Source: Pseudomonadota bacterium (lineage in GTDB: Bacteria > Pseudomonadota > Alphaproteobacteria > Rhizobiales > Rhizobiaceae). From it: a stretch of 64,000 bases of DNA. The position numbers and the translations under genes were made by a program. The stretch is taken from positions 1 to 64,000 of the forward strand of contig JAEWLS010000047.1 in assembly GCA_023457435.1 (NCBI GenBank), written 5' to 3'. The notes beneath the pieces are model-generated. The model was given only the letters and a program-made list of their open reading frames with translations. It was not told the DNA's origin and did no database searches. Positions 20,055-28,682 of the stretch are shown here, one piece after another (the first letter of the stretch is position 1; each line of letters starts with the position of its first letter).

Positions 20055-20218
20055 TTGCCGGACTGGTCGACGATCGTCGCCTGGTCGGTGAAGAGGGCGA
20101 CGAGCGCGTTTCCGGTGAGGCTGAAGCCGCCGAGCATGGCAAGCGAGATCACGCAAACGATCAGGCCGTACTCGACGGCCGTGACCCCGCGTCTGTCTCC
20201 CGCGAATCGTTTTAGCAT
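20051..20218 (-). CDS. Flp/Fap family pilin
   Basis: 55-residue type IVb prepilin. The sequence reads MLKRFAGDRRGVTAVEYGLI: a basic leader, cleavage expected after Gly, Glu at +5 and the Flp-type EYGLI, followed by a hydrophobic helix. Such pilins are exported by the Tad secretion machinery and processed by a prepilin peptidase; neither is in this window. A start 9 codons upstream at 20245 is less likely. Confidence 0.88.
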   Translation of the reverse strand: MLKRFAGDRRGVTAVEYGLIVCVISLAMLGGFSLTGNALVALFTDQATIVDQSGN

Positions 20219-20280
20219 GACGGCCTGTGCTCCTTGCGGCTGCATGTTGCACGTCGAGCGTTAAGAAAGCTTGCCGAAGC

Positions 20281-20592
20281 TCAGCAATCGCCGGTGCGCA
20301 TCCCGTTGGCGCGTATGACGCAGACGGAATTGGGCGTGGGCTGAAGAACGCTGCGCCGGATCGTGTAGGCGCCGGAATTGCCCCGGTTGCCGATCGAGCC
20401 GGTCGACATCGTATCGAGCCCGCCCGTGCCCGCGGCAAGACTGCGCGTGGTGCGATCCGCCAGCGGCGCTGCGATCAATGCGATGGCAATGGCACCGGCG
20501 CCGAATAGCAATGCAATGCGAAGCGACCCGAGATTGCCGATCGTGGCCACCTCGTTGTCGACATTCCTGTTCCACTCGGGTTCCGAAGCCAT
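20281..20592 (-). CDS. Hypothetical protein, one membrane segment
   Basis: 103 residues, not recognised. A hydrophobic stretch IALLFGAGAIAIALIAAPLA near residues 26-45 predicts an inner-membrane anchor, with a Ser/Gly/Thr-rich outer part that contains two cysteines (SVCVIRANG and the C-terminal GDC). It lies 62 bases upstream of the Flp pilin on the same strand, so co-expression is possible. Whether it is real rests on open frame, start and membrane segment only. Confidence 0.55.
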   Translation of the reverse strand: MASEPEWNRNVDNEVATIGNLGSLRIALLFGAGAIAIALIAAPLADRTTRSLAAGTGGLDTMSTGSIGNRGNSGAYTIRRSVLQPTPNSVCVIRANGMRTGDC

Positions 20593-20686
20593 CGGCGCTC
20601 TCCGCGCCGGGCCTGAGCGCGGCGTCTGCGATTCGATCCAATCTTACATTTTCTGCTGAACGATCGGTTAAGTCGCCCCGCTGGCG

Positions 20687-21100
20687 TCAGAGCAGATCGA
20701 TGAGGTGGGCGACGAGGGGTTCGTCGGCCGGCGGCATCGGGTAGTTACGCATGTCCTTCGGCCGTACCCACTTCAGCGCCTTGTGCTCGCGCGCCACGGG
20801 AGTGCCCCAGTAGCGCCGGCACACGAAAAGCGGCATCAGCAGGTGAAATGTCTCGTAGCTGTGGCTCGCGAAGGTCAGCGGCGCCAGGCACGCCACCTTG
20901 GTTTCGATGCCGAGTTCCTCGGCCAGTTCGCGGACCAGCGTCTCTTCGGGTGTCTCCCCCGGCTCGATCTTCCCCCCTGGAAATTCCCACAGCCCGGCCA
21001 GTTGCTTTCCGTCGGGCCGCTGGCCGATCAGGACCCGCCCATCCGCATCGACCAGGGCGCAGGCCGCCACCAGCAAGAGATTCCGCGGTTTGTCGCTCAT
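20687..21100 (-). CDS. mutT: 8-oxo-dGTP diphosphatase (MutT, Nudix)
   Basis: Removes oxidised dGTP from the nucleotide pool. The start at 21100 (MSDKPRNLLLVAACALVD) gives 137 residues, the usual size, and its ATG overlaps the upstream acetyltransferase stop by 4 bases. The Nudix box is complete: GKIEPGETPEETLVRELAEELGI. GLWEFPGG matches the MutT subgroup. It is the last gene of a parvulin-argJ-GNAT-mutT run. Confidence 0.93.
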   Translation of the reverse strand: MSDKPRNLLLVAACALVDADGRVLIGQRPDGKQLAGLWEFPGGKIEPGETPEETLVRELAEELGIETKVACLAPLTFASHSYETFHLLMPLFVCRRYWGTPVAREHKALKWVRPKDMRNYPMPPADEPLVAHLIDLL

Positions 21101-21909
21101 GCGTCCGGCAGGCTTCGGTAGTGGTACCGATAGCACTCCTCGAAGCCGAGCGAACGGTAGAGCGCGATCGCCGGCGCGTTGTCGGCCTCGACCTGCAGCC
21201 AGCCGTAGACCGCGCCACGCCCGCGTGCCCATCGCAGCGCCGACAACACGAGCTGCCGCGCATGTCCGCGCCCGCGTGCGGCGGGGTCGGTGGCGATCTC
21301 GAACAGTCCCGCCAATTCGCCGTCGTGAACGCAGATGCCTGTCGCGACCGCGCTGCCTGCGCTCTCATGCACGAACAATCCAGCCTCGGGCTCGATTGCA
21401 CCGATCACTTCGGTGAGCCCCGCGCGTGTGGACGGCTCCGCACCGCGAATGCGGAGCGCCGCCGTGACGTAGCGGCCGACATCGCGCAACGGAATCTGGT
21501 CCATGACCGGGGCGACGAGTTCATCGCTCAGCCGCACGGCCATGACCAGCGATTCGGAGTAGCGGGTCCATCCCAGACCGTCGAGATGCGCCGAAAGACG
21601 CTCCCCGCCCAGCGGCGTCATTCGAAACACCAGCGGCCGGCCGTACGCGTCGAAACGGCGCATCGCGCGACCGATCCGGTCCTCGATGTTGGAAACGTCT
21701 CCCGGGTCGAGCGGATTTACGGAGTTCAGACGCTTCGCCGCGAGGCCGGCAGTCAGCCTGATGACCCATGTGCCATCGTAGTGGACGGAGGCTGCCGGCC
21801 AGGCCCGGAAGCCGGCGGCCTCGAGCCGGCGCACCATCGCCAGTTCCGACGTCTCGAACGGGTTGTGGCGGGTATCGGCCAGGGCCGGATCAGGAACGAT
21901 AGTCGCCAT
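21097..21909 (-). CDS. GNAT family N-acetyltransferase
   Basis: 270 residues. The C-terminal half has the acetyl-CoA loop ARGRGHARQLVLSAL and the QVEADNAPAIALYRSLGFEE block of GNAT enzymes; the N-terminal half (FETSELAMVRRLEAAGFRAWPA) is a degenerate second domain. The start overlaps the argJ end by 20 bases and the stop overlaps mutT. Substrate unknown; in rhizobia this gene regularly sits between argJ and mutT. Confidence 0.9.
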   Translation of the reverse strand: MATIVPDPALADTRHNPFETSELAMVRRLEAAGFRAWPAASVHYDGTWVIRLTAGLAAKRLNSVNPLDPGDVSNIEDRIGRAMRRFDAYGRPLVFRMTPLGGERLSAHLDGLGWTRYSESLVMAVRLSDELVAPVMDQIPLRDVGRYVTAALRIRGAEPSTRAGLTEVIGAIEPEAGLFVHESAGSAVATGICVHDGELAGLFEIATDPAARGRGHARQLVLSALRWARGRGAVYGWLQVEADNAPAIALYRSLGFEECYRYHYRSLPDA

Positions 21910-23131
21910 TGATCGCGACGTACTCCTTCGTCAGGTCGCAAGTGTAGACCGTGGCCTTGCCGCGACCGAGACCTATGTCGACGCCGATCTTGATATGATC
22001 GCGCTTCATGTATGTCGACGTCGCCTCTTCCGAGTAACCGGCGTCGCGCTCGCCCTGGTGCGCCAGCCGGTTTTCACCGAACCAGATCGACAGGAGGTCG
22101 CGGTCTGCCGGTTCGCCGGCCTTACCCACGGCCATGACGACGCGGCCCCAATTGGCGTCCTCGCCGGCAATTGCCGTTTTCACCAGCGGAGAATTGGCGA
22201 TCGACAGCGCGATCTTCTTGGCGGAGCGGCCAGATTTCGCGCCCCGAACCTCCACTTCGACGAACTTGCGCGCGCCTTCGCCGTCCTTCACGACCTGCAG
22301 AGCGAGGTTCTTCAGGACCTTGTTCAGCGCCCGCTTGAAACCAACAAGACGATGGTCCTCCGCATCCGAAATCGTCGCCCCCCCGCGCTTGGCAGCAGCT
22401 CCCGTCGCGAACAACATGAGCGTGTCGCTGGTCGAGGTATCGCTGTCGACCGTGACCGCATTGAAGGTCTTGCCGACACTCCTCGACAGTAGCGACTGCA
22501 GCACGGGCGCTGCGATCGCAGCGTCGGTGGCCACGAAGGACAGCATGGTCGCCATGTCCGGCGCTATCATCCCCGCGCCCTTGGCAATGCCGTTCAGTGT
22601 CACGATGACGCCGCCGATCTCTGCCGTCGCGGTGGCGTACTTCGGGTACGTATCCGTGGTCATGATGGCGCGGCCGGCATCGGACCATCGTCTAGTTGCG
22701 GCCTCTCTGGCCATGCCGCCGAGCAGGTGCGTGAATTTGCCCGGATCGAGCGGCTCGCCGATGACACCGGTCGAAGCGAGGAACACCTCGTCCTCACGGC
22801 AGCCTGCGGCCTTCGCCGCCGCCTTGGCGGTCATCGCCGTCGTTTCGCGACCCTTCTTGCCGGTGAAGGCGTTGGCGTTGCCCGAATTGACGACCAGTAC
22901 CCGCGCCGTGCCCCCCGGCAGGTTCTGCCGGCAGAAGTCGACCGCCGCCGACGGGCATTTCGAGCGCGTGAAGACGCCGGCCACCCTCGTTCCCTCGGCA
23001 AAGCGCATCAGCATCACGTCGGTGCGGTTCTTGTACTTGATGCCGGCTTGCGCCGTGGCGATCTCGACGCCGTCGATCGCCGGCATCTCGGGGAATTTCT
23101 TGGGCGCGAGCGGGGAAACGATGTCGGACAT
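21890..23131 (-). CDS. argJ: Bifunctional glutamate N-acetyltransferase/amino-acid acetyltransferase
   Basis: Moves acetyl from N-acetylornithine to glutamate and can also use acetyl-CoA, keeping the arginine pathway cyclic. 413 residues. The autocleavage site is in GIAKGAGMIAPDMATML; cleavage before Thr makes alpha and beta chains, with Thr as nucleophile. VVNSGNANAFTG and the ending YVAINGDYRS are typical. The parvulin gene lies 63 bases upstream. Confidence 0.97.
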   Translation of the reverse strand: MSDIVSPLAPKKFPEMPAIDGVEIATAQAGIKYKNRTDVMLMRFAEGTRVAGVFTRSKCPSAAVDFCRQNLPGGTARVLVVNSGNANAFTGKKGRETTAMTAKAAAKAAGCREDEVFLASTGVIGEPLDPGKFTHLLGGMAREAATRRWSDAGRAIMTTDTYPKYATATAEIGGVIVTLNGIAKGAGMIAPDMATMLSFVATDAAIAAPVLQSLLSRSVGKTFNAVTVDSDTSTSDTLMLFATGAAAKRGGATISDAEDHRLVGFKRALNKVLKNLALQVVKDGEGARKFVEVEVRGAKSGRSAKKIALSIANSPLVKTAIAGEDANWGRVVMAVGKAGEPADRDLLSIWFGENRLAHQGERDAGYSEEATSTYMKRDHIKIGVDIGLGRGKATVYTCDLTKEYVAINGDYRS

Positions 23132-23164
23132 GGCGCTGAGAGTAAGGTGGGCACGAAAGGGTTT

Positions 23165-23186
23165 GGGCCGGCAACGAGACCGGCCC
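23165..23186 (-). terminator. Possible hairpin after the parvulin gene
   Basis: GGGCCGG/CCGGCCC with an 8-base loop lies just past the parvulin stop on the minus strand. It is followed by AAACCCTTT rather than a clean T-run, so it may only attenuate or protect the 3' end. Confidence 0.4.
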
Positions 23187-23194
23187 GGTCGGGA

Positions 23195-24040
23195 TTACTG
23201 CTGCTCGAGGGCGGCTTTCAGCGTCGGATCGGTGATCTCGACGGCCGCCGCGCCGCGAATTTTCTCGACCTCCGCGAGATACTTCTCCCGCATCAGCAGC
23301 GAGCGAAGCTGGCCGGCGACCTGCTCGAATGCCGGCGGAGTCTGCGGCCGCTTGTCGGTGACCTTGATGATGTGCCAGCCGAACTGCGATTTCACCGGCT
23401 CCTTGGTGTACTGGCCAACTTCGAGCGCCATCGCCGCCTGTTCGAACTCGGCAACCATGCGGCCGGGACCGAAATAGCCCAGATCGCCGCCTTCGGCCGC
23501 CGATCCATCCGACGAATTCGCCTTGGCGAGTTCGGCGAAATCCTTGCCAGCGTCGAGTTCGGCGATGAGTGACTTCGCCTTCTCCTCGCTGTCGACGAGG
23601 ATATGCGATGCCCGCACTTCGTTCACCGGCGGACGCGCAGCGATTTCCTGGTCGTAGCGTGCGCGGACCTCCTCGTCGGTGATCGCCTTGGCGACCCTGT
23701 CCTCGACGAATGCAATGTGCAGCGCGCGCTCGCGCAGGAACGCCATGCGCTTCACAAACTCGGGGGTGTCGGCGACGCCGGCCTTTTCCGACTCTGCGGC
23801 GAGCAGGCGGATTTCGATCAGCGCCGTCAGCGCTGCGGCGCGCTTCTGCTCATCCGGCAGCTGCGCGAATTGCTGGTCGAGTTCGCTGATCGCCAGCTGC
23901 AGATCGGACTCGGTAACCGGCTGTCCGGCCACAGTCGCCACCACCGGATCTTCCTGTGCAGTCGCCGATGCGAGAGTGATACTGACCGCCACGAGGGCCG
24001 CGCCGGCCGCAGTCGCGAGCCGCCGGATGGAAACGATCAT
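23195..24040 (-). CDS. Periplasmic parvulin-type peptidylprolyl isomerase
   Basis: 281 residues from the ATG at 24040, which starts a signal peptide (MIVSIRRLATAAGAALVAVS, cleavage after ATA). A SurA/PrsA-like N-terminal helical part is followed by the rotamase domain: EVRASHILVDSEEKAKSLIAEL, GGDLGYFGPGRMV and QFGWHIIKVTDKRP. It assists folding of exported and outer-membrane proteins. It is divergent from secA, a neighbour fitting a role in export. Confidence 0.93.
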   Translation of the reverse strand: MIVSIRRLATAAGAALVAVSITLASATAQEDPVVATVAGQPVTESDLQLAISELDQQFAQLPDEQKRAAALTALIEIRLLAAESEKAGVADTPEFVKRMAFLRERALHIAFVEDRVAKAITDEEVRARYDQEIAARPPVNEVRASHILVDSEEKAKSLIAELDAGKDFAELAKANSSDGSAAEGGDLGYFGPGRMVAEFEQAAMALEVGQYTKEPVKSQFGWHIIKVTDKRPQTPPAFEQVAGQLRSLLMREKYLAEVEKIRGAAAVEITDPTLKAALEQQ

Positions 24041-24273
24041 CGGAGTTCTCCGGTTGGTTCGTCGGGGCGCTTCGTGATCGGCCCGAATATGGCGGATTTG
24101 TGCGGCTCCGGGCCACATCCCGCCAAGTTGACATCGATGGGTGCCCCTCTTATCTGTCCTTCGTCTTCGCGTCCACAAGCCATTTCCGGGCGCGTTTCTG
24201 ACGTGCGGAACCGCAAGGAGTTTCCGTTTCCGGTTCCCCTTCGCCCTGCCTTCGGTACTGAAAGGACCATTTG

Positions 24274-27006
24274 ATGGTCAGCCTCGGCGCAATCGCCCGC
24301 AAAGTTTTCGGCTCCTCGAACGATCGCCGCGTCAAGGGCCTGCGGCCTCGTGCGGAAAGCATCACCGCCCTGGAGGCCGGCCTGAAGGCATTGAGCGACG
24401 ACGGACTTAAGGCGCGTACCGACCACTTCCGCGCCGAGCTGGCAGCCGGAAAAAGCCTCGACGACCTGCTGGTTCCCGCCTTTGCAACGGTACGCGAGGC
24501 TTCCCGCCGGGTGCTCGGGATGCGTCCTTTCGACGTTCAGCTGATAGGCGGCATGGTTCTTAACGGCGGCGGCATTGCCGAAATGCGCACCGGCGAAGGC
24601 AAGACGCTGGTTGCTACCTTGCCGGTCTATCTCAACGCTCTCGAGGGCAAGGGCGTCCACGTCGTTACGGTCAACGACTACCTCGCAACGCGCGACTCCG
24701 AGTGGATGGGCCGCGTTTACAAGTTCCTGGGGTTGACCGTCGGGGTCATCGTTCACGGCTTGTCGGATGAGGAGCGCAAGGCGGCCTACGCCTGCGACGT
24801 CACCTACGCGACCAACAACGAACTCGGATTCGACTACCTGCGCGACAACATGAAGTACGATCGCGCGCAGATGGTTCAGCGCGGTCACAACTACGCGATC
24901 GTCGACGAGGTTGACTCGATCCTGATCGACGAGGCGCGCACGCCGCTCATCATCTCGGGCCCGGTCGACGACAAGTCGGAGATGTATAACAAGATCGACG
25001 CACTGATCGAGATGCTCGGTCCCGACGACTTCGAGGTGGACGAGAAGCAGCGCACGGCGATCTTCACCGAGGCAGGCACCGAAAAGCTGGAAAACCTGCT
25101 GCTCGAGCGCGACCTCATGAAGGGCGAGTCGCTCTACGACGTCGAGAACGTCGCCATCGTCCACCACGTCAACAATGCGCTCAAGGCGCATCGGCTCTTC
25201 ACCCGTGACAAGGACTACATCGTCCGCAACGGCGAGATCGTCATCATCGACGAATTCACCGGCCGCATGATGCCCGGACGCCGCTACTCCGAAGGCCTGC
25301 ATCAGGCGCTTGAAGCCAAGGAGCACGTGGCGATTCAGCCGGAGAACCAGACGCTCGCTTCGATCACCTTCCAGAACTATTTCCGCATGTACAAGAAGCT
25401 CGCCGGCATGACCGGAACCGCTTCGACGGAAGCCGAGGAGTTCGGCAACATCTACGGTCTCGATGTCACCGAGATACCGACCAACCTGCCGGTCAAGCGT
25501 ATCGACGAGGACGACGAGGTCTACCGAACGGTCGAGGAAAAGTACCGCGCCATCATCCGCGAAATTCGCGCCGCACATGAGAAGGGGCAGCCGATCCTCG
25601 TCGGCACGACGTCGATCGAGAAGTCCGAATACCTCGCCGACCGCCTGCGCAAGGAAGGCGTGACCGATTTCCAGGTACTCAACGCCCGCCACCACGAGCA
25701 GGAAGCGCAGATCGTTGCGCAGGCCGGCGTGCCCGGCGCCGTCACCATCGCCACCAACATGGCCGGCCGTGGCACCGACATCCAGCTCGGCGGCAACGCG
25801 GACATGCGCATCGCACACGAACTCGCCGGCGTACCGGAGGGCGACGAGCGCCAGCAACGCGAGAAGGCCATCCGCGAGGACATCCAGCGCCTCAAGGAGA
25901 AGGCCCTCGCCGCCGGCGGTCTCTACGTCCTCGCGACCGAGCGACACGAGTCGCGTCGTATCGACAATCAGCTTCGCGGCCGCTCGGGCCGCCAGGGCGA
26001 TCCTGGCCGCTCGAAATTCTACCTGTCCATACAGGACGATCTGATGCGAATCTTCGGATCGGACCGCATGGACGGCATGCTTCAGAAGCTTGGCCTCAAG
26101 GAAGACGAGGCCATCATCCACCCGTGGATCAACAAGGCTCTCGAGAAGGCGCAGATGAAGGTCGAGGCGCGCAACTTCGACATTCGCAAGAACCTGCTGA
26201 AGTACGACGACGTGATGAACGACCAGCGCAAGGTCGTCTTCGAGCAGCGCAAGGAGCTGATGGACGGCACGAATCTCGGCGAGACCGTCGCCGAGATGCG
26301 GCGCGAAGTCATCGACGATCTGGTCGCGCGGCATATCCCGCAGAACGCGTATGCCGAGCAGTGGGACGCCGACGGCCTGACCGAGGCGGTTCGCAACGGC
26401 CTGAATCTCGATTTGCCGATCAAGGACTGGGTCGCCGAGGAAGGCATCGACGACGAGGACATCCGCGCCCGTCTCAACGAGGCCGCCGACAAGGCTGCGG
26501 CCGAGCGGGCCGAGCGTTTCGGCCCCGAGATCATGGCCTATGTCGAGCGCACGGTTCTGCTCCAGACACTGGACCATCTCTGGCGCGAGCATATCGTCAA
26601 CCTCGACCATCTACGCTCGGTCATCGGCTTCCGCGGCTACGCGCAGCGCGATCCGCTGAACGAGTACAAGGGCGAGGCGTTCGAGCTGTTCCAGACCATG
26701 CTCGGCAACCTGCGTGAGGCTGTAACCTCGCAGCTCATGCGGGTCGAACTCGTGCGCCAGGCAGCCGAGGCGCCGCCGCCGCTGGTTCCGGATGGCGAGG
26801 GCATCCACATCGACGCTACCACCGGCGAGAACGATTTCGGCGAGGGCAACGACGGCGAGACGATGATGCTGACCCGCTATCAGGCCGTCGCCGCCGAGGA
26901 CCGCGATCCGAACCGCCCCGAGACCTGGGGCAAGGTCGGACGCAACGAGATATGTCCCTGCGGCTCGGGCAAGAAGTACAAGCACTGCCATGGCGCCTTC
27001 GCGTAA
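24274..27006 (+). CDS. secA: Preprotein translocase ATPase SecA
   Basis: Motor of the Sec export pathway. 910 residues from the ATG at 24274, which has AAAGGA upstream. Walker A MRTGEGKTLVATL, DEAD-type VDEVDSILIDEARTPL, the helical scaffold and preprotein-binding regions are all in order. The C-terminus carries the zinc/SecB-binding motif CPCGSGKKYKHCHG. It is monocistronic by context: the parvulin gene is divergent and the toxin remnant convergent. Confidence 0.98.
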   Translation: MVSLGAIARKVFGSSNDRRVKGLRPRAESITALEAGLKALSDDGLKARTDHFRAELAAGKSLDDLLVPAFATVREASRRVLGMRPFDVQLIGGMVLNGGGIAEMRTGEGKTLVATLPVYLNALEGKGVHVVTVNDYLATRDSEWMGRVYKFLGLTVGVIVHGLSDEERKAAYACDVTYATNNELGFDYLRDNMKYDRAQMVQRGHNYAIVDEVDSILIDEARTPLIISGPVDDKSEMYNKIDALIEMLGPDDFEVDEKQRTAIFTEAGTEKLENLLLERDLMKGESLYDVENVAIVHHVNNALKAHRLFTRDKDYIVRNGEIVIIDEFTGRMMPGRRYSEGLHQALEAKEHVAIQPENQTLASITFQNYFRMYKKLAGMTGTASTEAEEFGNIYGLDVTEIPTNLPVKRIDEDDEVYRTVEEKYRAIIREIRAAHEKGQPILVGTTSIEKSEYLADRLRKEGVTDFQVLNARHHEQEAQIVAQAGVPGAVTIATNMAGRGTDIQLGGNADMRIAHELAGVPEGDERQQREKAIREDIQRLKEKALAAGGLYVLATERHESRRIDNQLRGRSGRQGDPGRSKFYLSIQDDLMRIFGSDRMDGMLQKLGLKEDEAIIHPWINKALEKAQMKVEARNFDIRKNLLKYDDVMNDQRKVVFEQRKELMDGTNLGETVAEMRREVIDDLVARHIPQNAYAEQWDADGLTEAVRNGLNLDLPIKDWVAEEGIDDEDIRARLNEAADKAAAERAERFGPEIMAYVERTVLLQTLDHLWREHIVNLDHLRSVIGFRGYAQRDPLNEYKGEAFELFQTMLGNLREAVTSQLMRVELVRQAAEAPPPLVPDGEGIHIDATTGENDFGEGNDGETMMLTRYQAVAAEDRDPNRPETWGKVGRNEICPCGSGKKYKHCHGAFA

Positions 27007-27014
27007 GGGCGCCT

Positions 27015-27399
27015 TCAGACGAGCAGGACGGGGCCTTCGTAGCGGCCGAGAATCCTGTCGGCGGTCACCAGCGTGAGTCCTTCGTGGACCGCCTGCGCAA
27101 GCAGCATCCTGTCGAAGGGGTCGCCGTGCCGCGCTTCCTGTGTCTTCAGGGCAACCGACTGTGCCGCGGTTACGGGGAGTTCAACGTAGTCGTGAGGATC
27201 GGCTGCCGATGAAACCTGGCAGGATCGACTACGAAGTCGCCACGGTTGAGACTCGCCTTGATCGCGACCTCCCACATGGTCGCGGCGCTGAAATAGAGGG
27301 TATGCTCCTGTGAGCCCAGCAGGCTCTGAGCAGCCAACGAAAGCCGCTCCGGCTCTTCACCCCCCAGAGCAGCAACTGGGTATCGATAAGATACCTCAC
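27015..27399 (-). pseudogene. VapC-like PIN-domain toxin, broken by two frameshifts
   Basis: Three frames together make one PIN protein of the type II toxin family. Frame 1 starts at a GTG overlapping the antitoxin stop and reads (M)RYLIDTQLLLWG, the conserved start with the first acidic residue. Frame 2 continues GGEEPERLSLAAQSLLG...SAATMWEVAIKASLNRGDF. Frame 3 ends YVELPVTAAQSVALKT...HGDPFDRMLLAQAVHEGL-TLVTAD, with the later acidic residues. The first shift is in a run of six G; a seventh restores the frame. The second is near 27200-27215. Two added bases give 128 codons, normal for VapC. Sequencing error in the homopolymer is possible for the first site but less so for both. Confidence 0.75.
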
Positions 27400-27638
27400 T
27401 TGCCGTAAAACATGCGCTCGATTTCTTCCGATCCCATCGTGTCGAAGTCATCAGGAATCTTGATCTCTCCCCGCATGAAGCCCAGCCGCTGAGGTTTCGG
27501 CTTCTCCTCCGCCTCCAGCGGCACCACCTTCACCAGCGGCTTGCCAGCCTTGGCGATGATGAAAGCTTCGCCCTTTGCGGCCTTGTCGACGAGGCGCGAA
27601 AGATGCGTCTTGGCTTGATGTATGTTGACGGTTTCCAC
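27396..27638 (-). CDS. Phd/YefM-type antitoxin
   Basis: 80 residues from a GTG at 27638 (VETVNIHQAKTHLSRLVDKAAKGE). The N-terminal half is the Phd fold that dimerises and binds DNA; the C-terminal half (FMRGEIKIPDDFDTMGSEEIERMFYGK) is the usual toxin-binding tail, whose end IERMFYGK is typical of antitoxins paired with PIN toxins. It is intact while its toxin gene is broken, leaving an orphan antitoxin. The palindrome upstream suggests self-repression. Confidence 0.88.
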   Translation of the reverse strand: METVNIHQAKTHLSRLVDKAAKGEAFIIAKAGKPLVKVVPLEAEEKPKPQRLGFMRGEIKIPDDFDTMGSEEIERMFYGK

Positions 27639-27649
27639 AGCGGCACCAA

Positions 27650-27678
27650 GTGGACTAAGTCCACATAGTCTAGTCCAC
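27650..27678 (-). promoter_or_regulatory. Operator palindrome of the antitoxin gene
   Basis: GTGGACTAAGTCCAC (27650-27664) is a palindrome but for its central base, and a further TAGTCCAC half-site lies at 27671-27678. The set is 12 bases upstream of the antitoxin start. Paired operators of this kind are used by Phd/YefM proteins for autoregulation; the match is by position and symmetry. Confidence 0.55.
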
Positions 27679-27698
27679 CCCACCGGGTTTGCGAGCCC

Positions 27699-28001
27699 TC
27701 AGATCCCCGAGCCGAACAGCTCGCCCGGATCCTCGCCCTGCCAGGGCGCCGGCGTCGTCGCAGGTCGGATGCCGGCTTGCGGCAGCGGCATCCAGCACAT
27801 TAGCTCGCTGTCGGCGTAGGAGAATATCTGGCCGGGATGCGACTCGGAAGCGCGCCAGCCCTCGATGCCGAGATGGTCCGCTGACGCCCAGTACGCGACG
27901 TCGACCTCCGCTGGCCCCTGCTCGCTCGCCTTGATCGTGACCAGCACGCGCGTGCCGTCTCGCGGCGCCTCGCGCATCGGATACCAGCGGTCCGCTGCCA
28001 T
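27699..28001 (-). CDS. Conserved hypothetical protein, DUF551-like
   Basis: 100 residues, acidic and Trp-rich: RWYPMREAPRDGTRVLVTIKASEQGPAEVDVAYW and the later ELMCWMPLPQ. The WxPMxxAPRDGxxVLV start and the CWMPLP end recur in small phage and bacterial proteins of unknown function. It lies 4 bases downstream of the yciB stop on the same strand. Confidence 0.75.
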   Translation of the reverse strand: MAADRWYPMREAPRDGTRVLVTIKASEQGPAEVDVAYWASADHLGIEGWRASESHPGQIFSYADSELMCWMPLPQAGIRPATTPAPWQGEDPGELFGSGI

Positions 28002-28005
28002 GGGC

Positions 28006-28656
28006 TCAGCCCTTCTTGAACGTGTCGTCGGTCGAGTGGCGCATGATGAGCGGCATCTGCGCGATCGTGAAGATCACCGTGATCGGCATGATTCCCCATA
28101 CCTTGAACGCGACCCAGAAATCCGTGGAGAAGCCGCGCCACACGATCTCGTTGGCGATGGCGAGAACGACGAAAAAGACGCCCCAGCGCAACGTCAGCTT
28201 GCGCCATCCTTCTGCGTCCAGCTTGAACGCGCTGTCGAAGACGTAGCCGAGCAGCGATTTCTCGAACATCAGGCCGCCGAGCAGCACGGCTGCGAACAGT
28301 CCGTTGACGATGGTCGGCTTCATCTTGATGAAGACCTCGTCCTGCAGCCAGAGCGTCAGCGCCCCGAAGACGAGCACCACGGCCCCGGAAACCAGCGGCA
28401 TGATCGGCAACCGCTTGGTCAGCGCGTACGATACGACAAGCGCGATCGCCACGGCGACCATGAACAGCGCGGTCGCGACGAACAGCGGACCGCCGAGGTT
28501 TGCGAGCGCCGGCACGCGCTCGACCAGCCATTCGCCGCGCGCGTTGGCGAAGAAGAAGACGAGCAGCGGACCGAGTTCAAGCGCCAGCTTGAGGAGCGGG
28601 TTCAGCTCCCGGTGCGGCGTGTTCGGTCCTGGCTCGATGATGGACTTCTCGCTCAT
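28006..28656 (-). CDS. yciB: Inner membrane-spanning protein YciB/IspZ (septation protein A)
   Basis: Polytopic inner-membrane protein, about six membrane segments, linked in other bacteria to cell envelope integrity and division. 216 residues from the ATG at 28656 (MSEKSIIEPG), with GGGAC upstream. An in-frame ATG at 28686 overlaps the ftsY stop (ATGA) and could be used instead, adding 10 residues. Family blocks LELGPLLVFFFAN, GWRKLTLRWGVFF and ANEIVWRGFSTDFWVAFKVWGIMPIT are clear. Confidence 0.93.
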   Translation of the reverse strand: MSEKSIIEPGPNTPHRELNPLLKLALELGPLLVFFFANARGEWLVERVPALANLGGPLFVATALFMVAVAIALVVSYALTKRLPIMPLVSGAVVLVFGALTLWLQDEVFIKMKPTIVNGLFAAVLLGGLMFEKSLLGYVFDSAFKLDAEGWRKLTLRWGVFFVVLAIANEIVWRGFSTDFWVAFKVWGIMPITVIFTIAQMPLIMRHSTDDTFKKG

Positions 28657-28682
28657 GTGCTTGTCCCGGGACTGCTGTTCGA

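Noticed and set aside
24037..26610. 857-codon open frame opposite secA
   Set aside because: Same kind of antisense shadow; secA is complete and certain.
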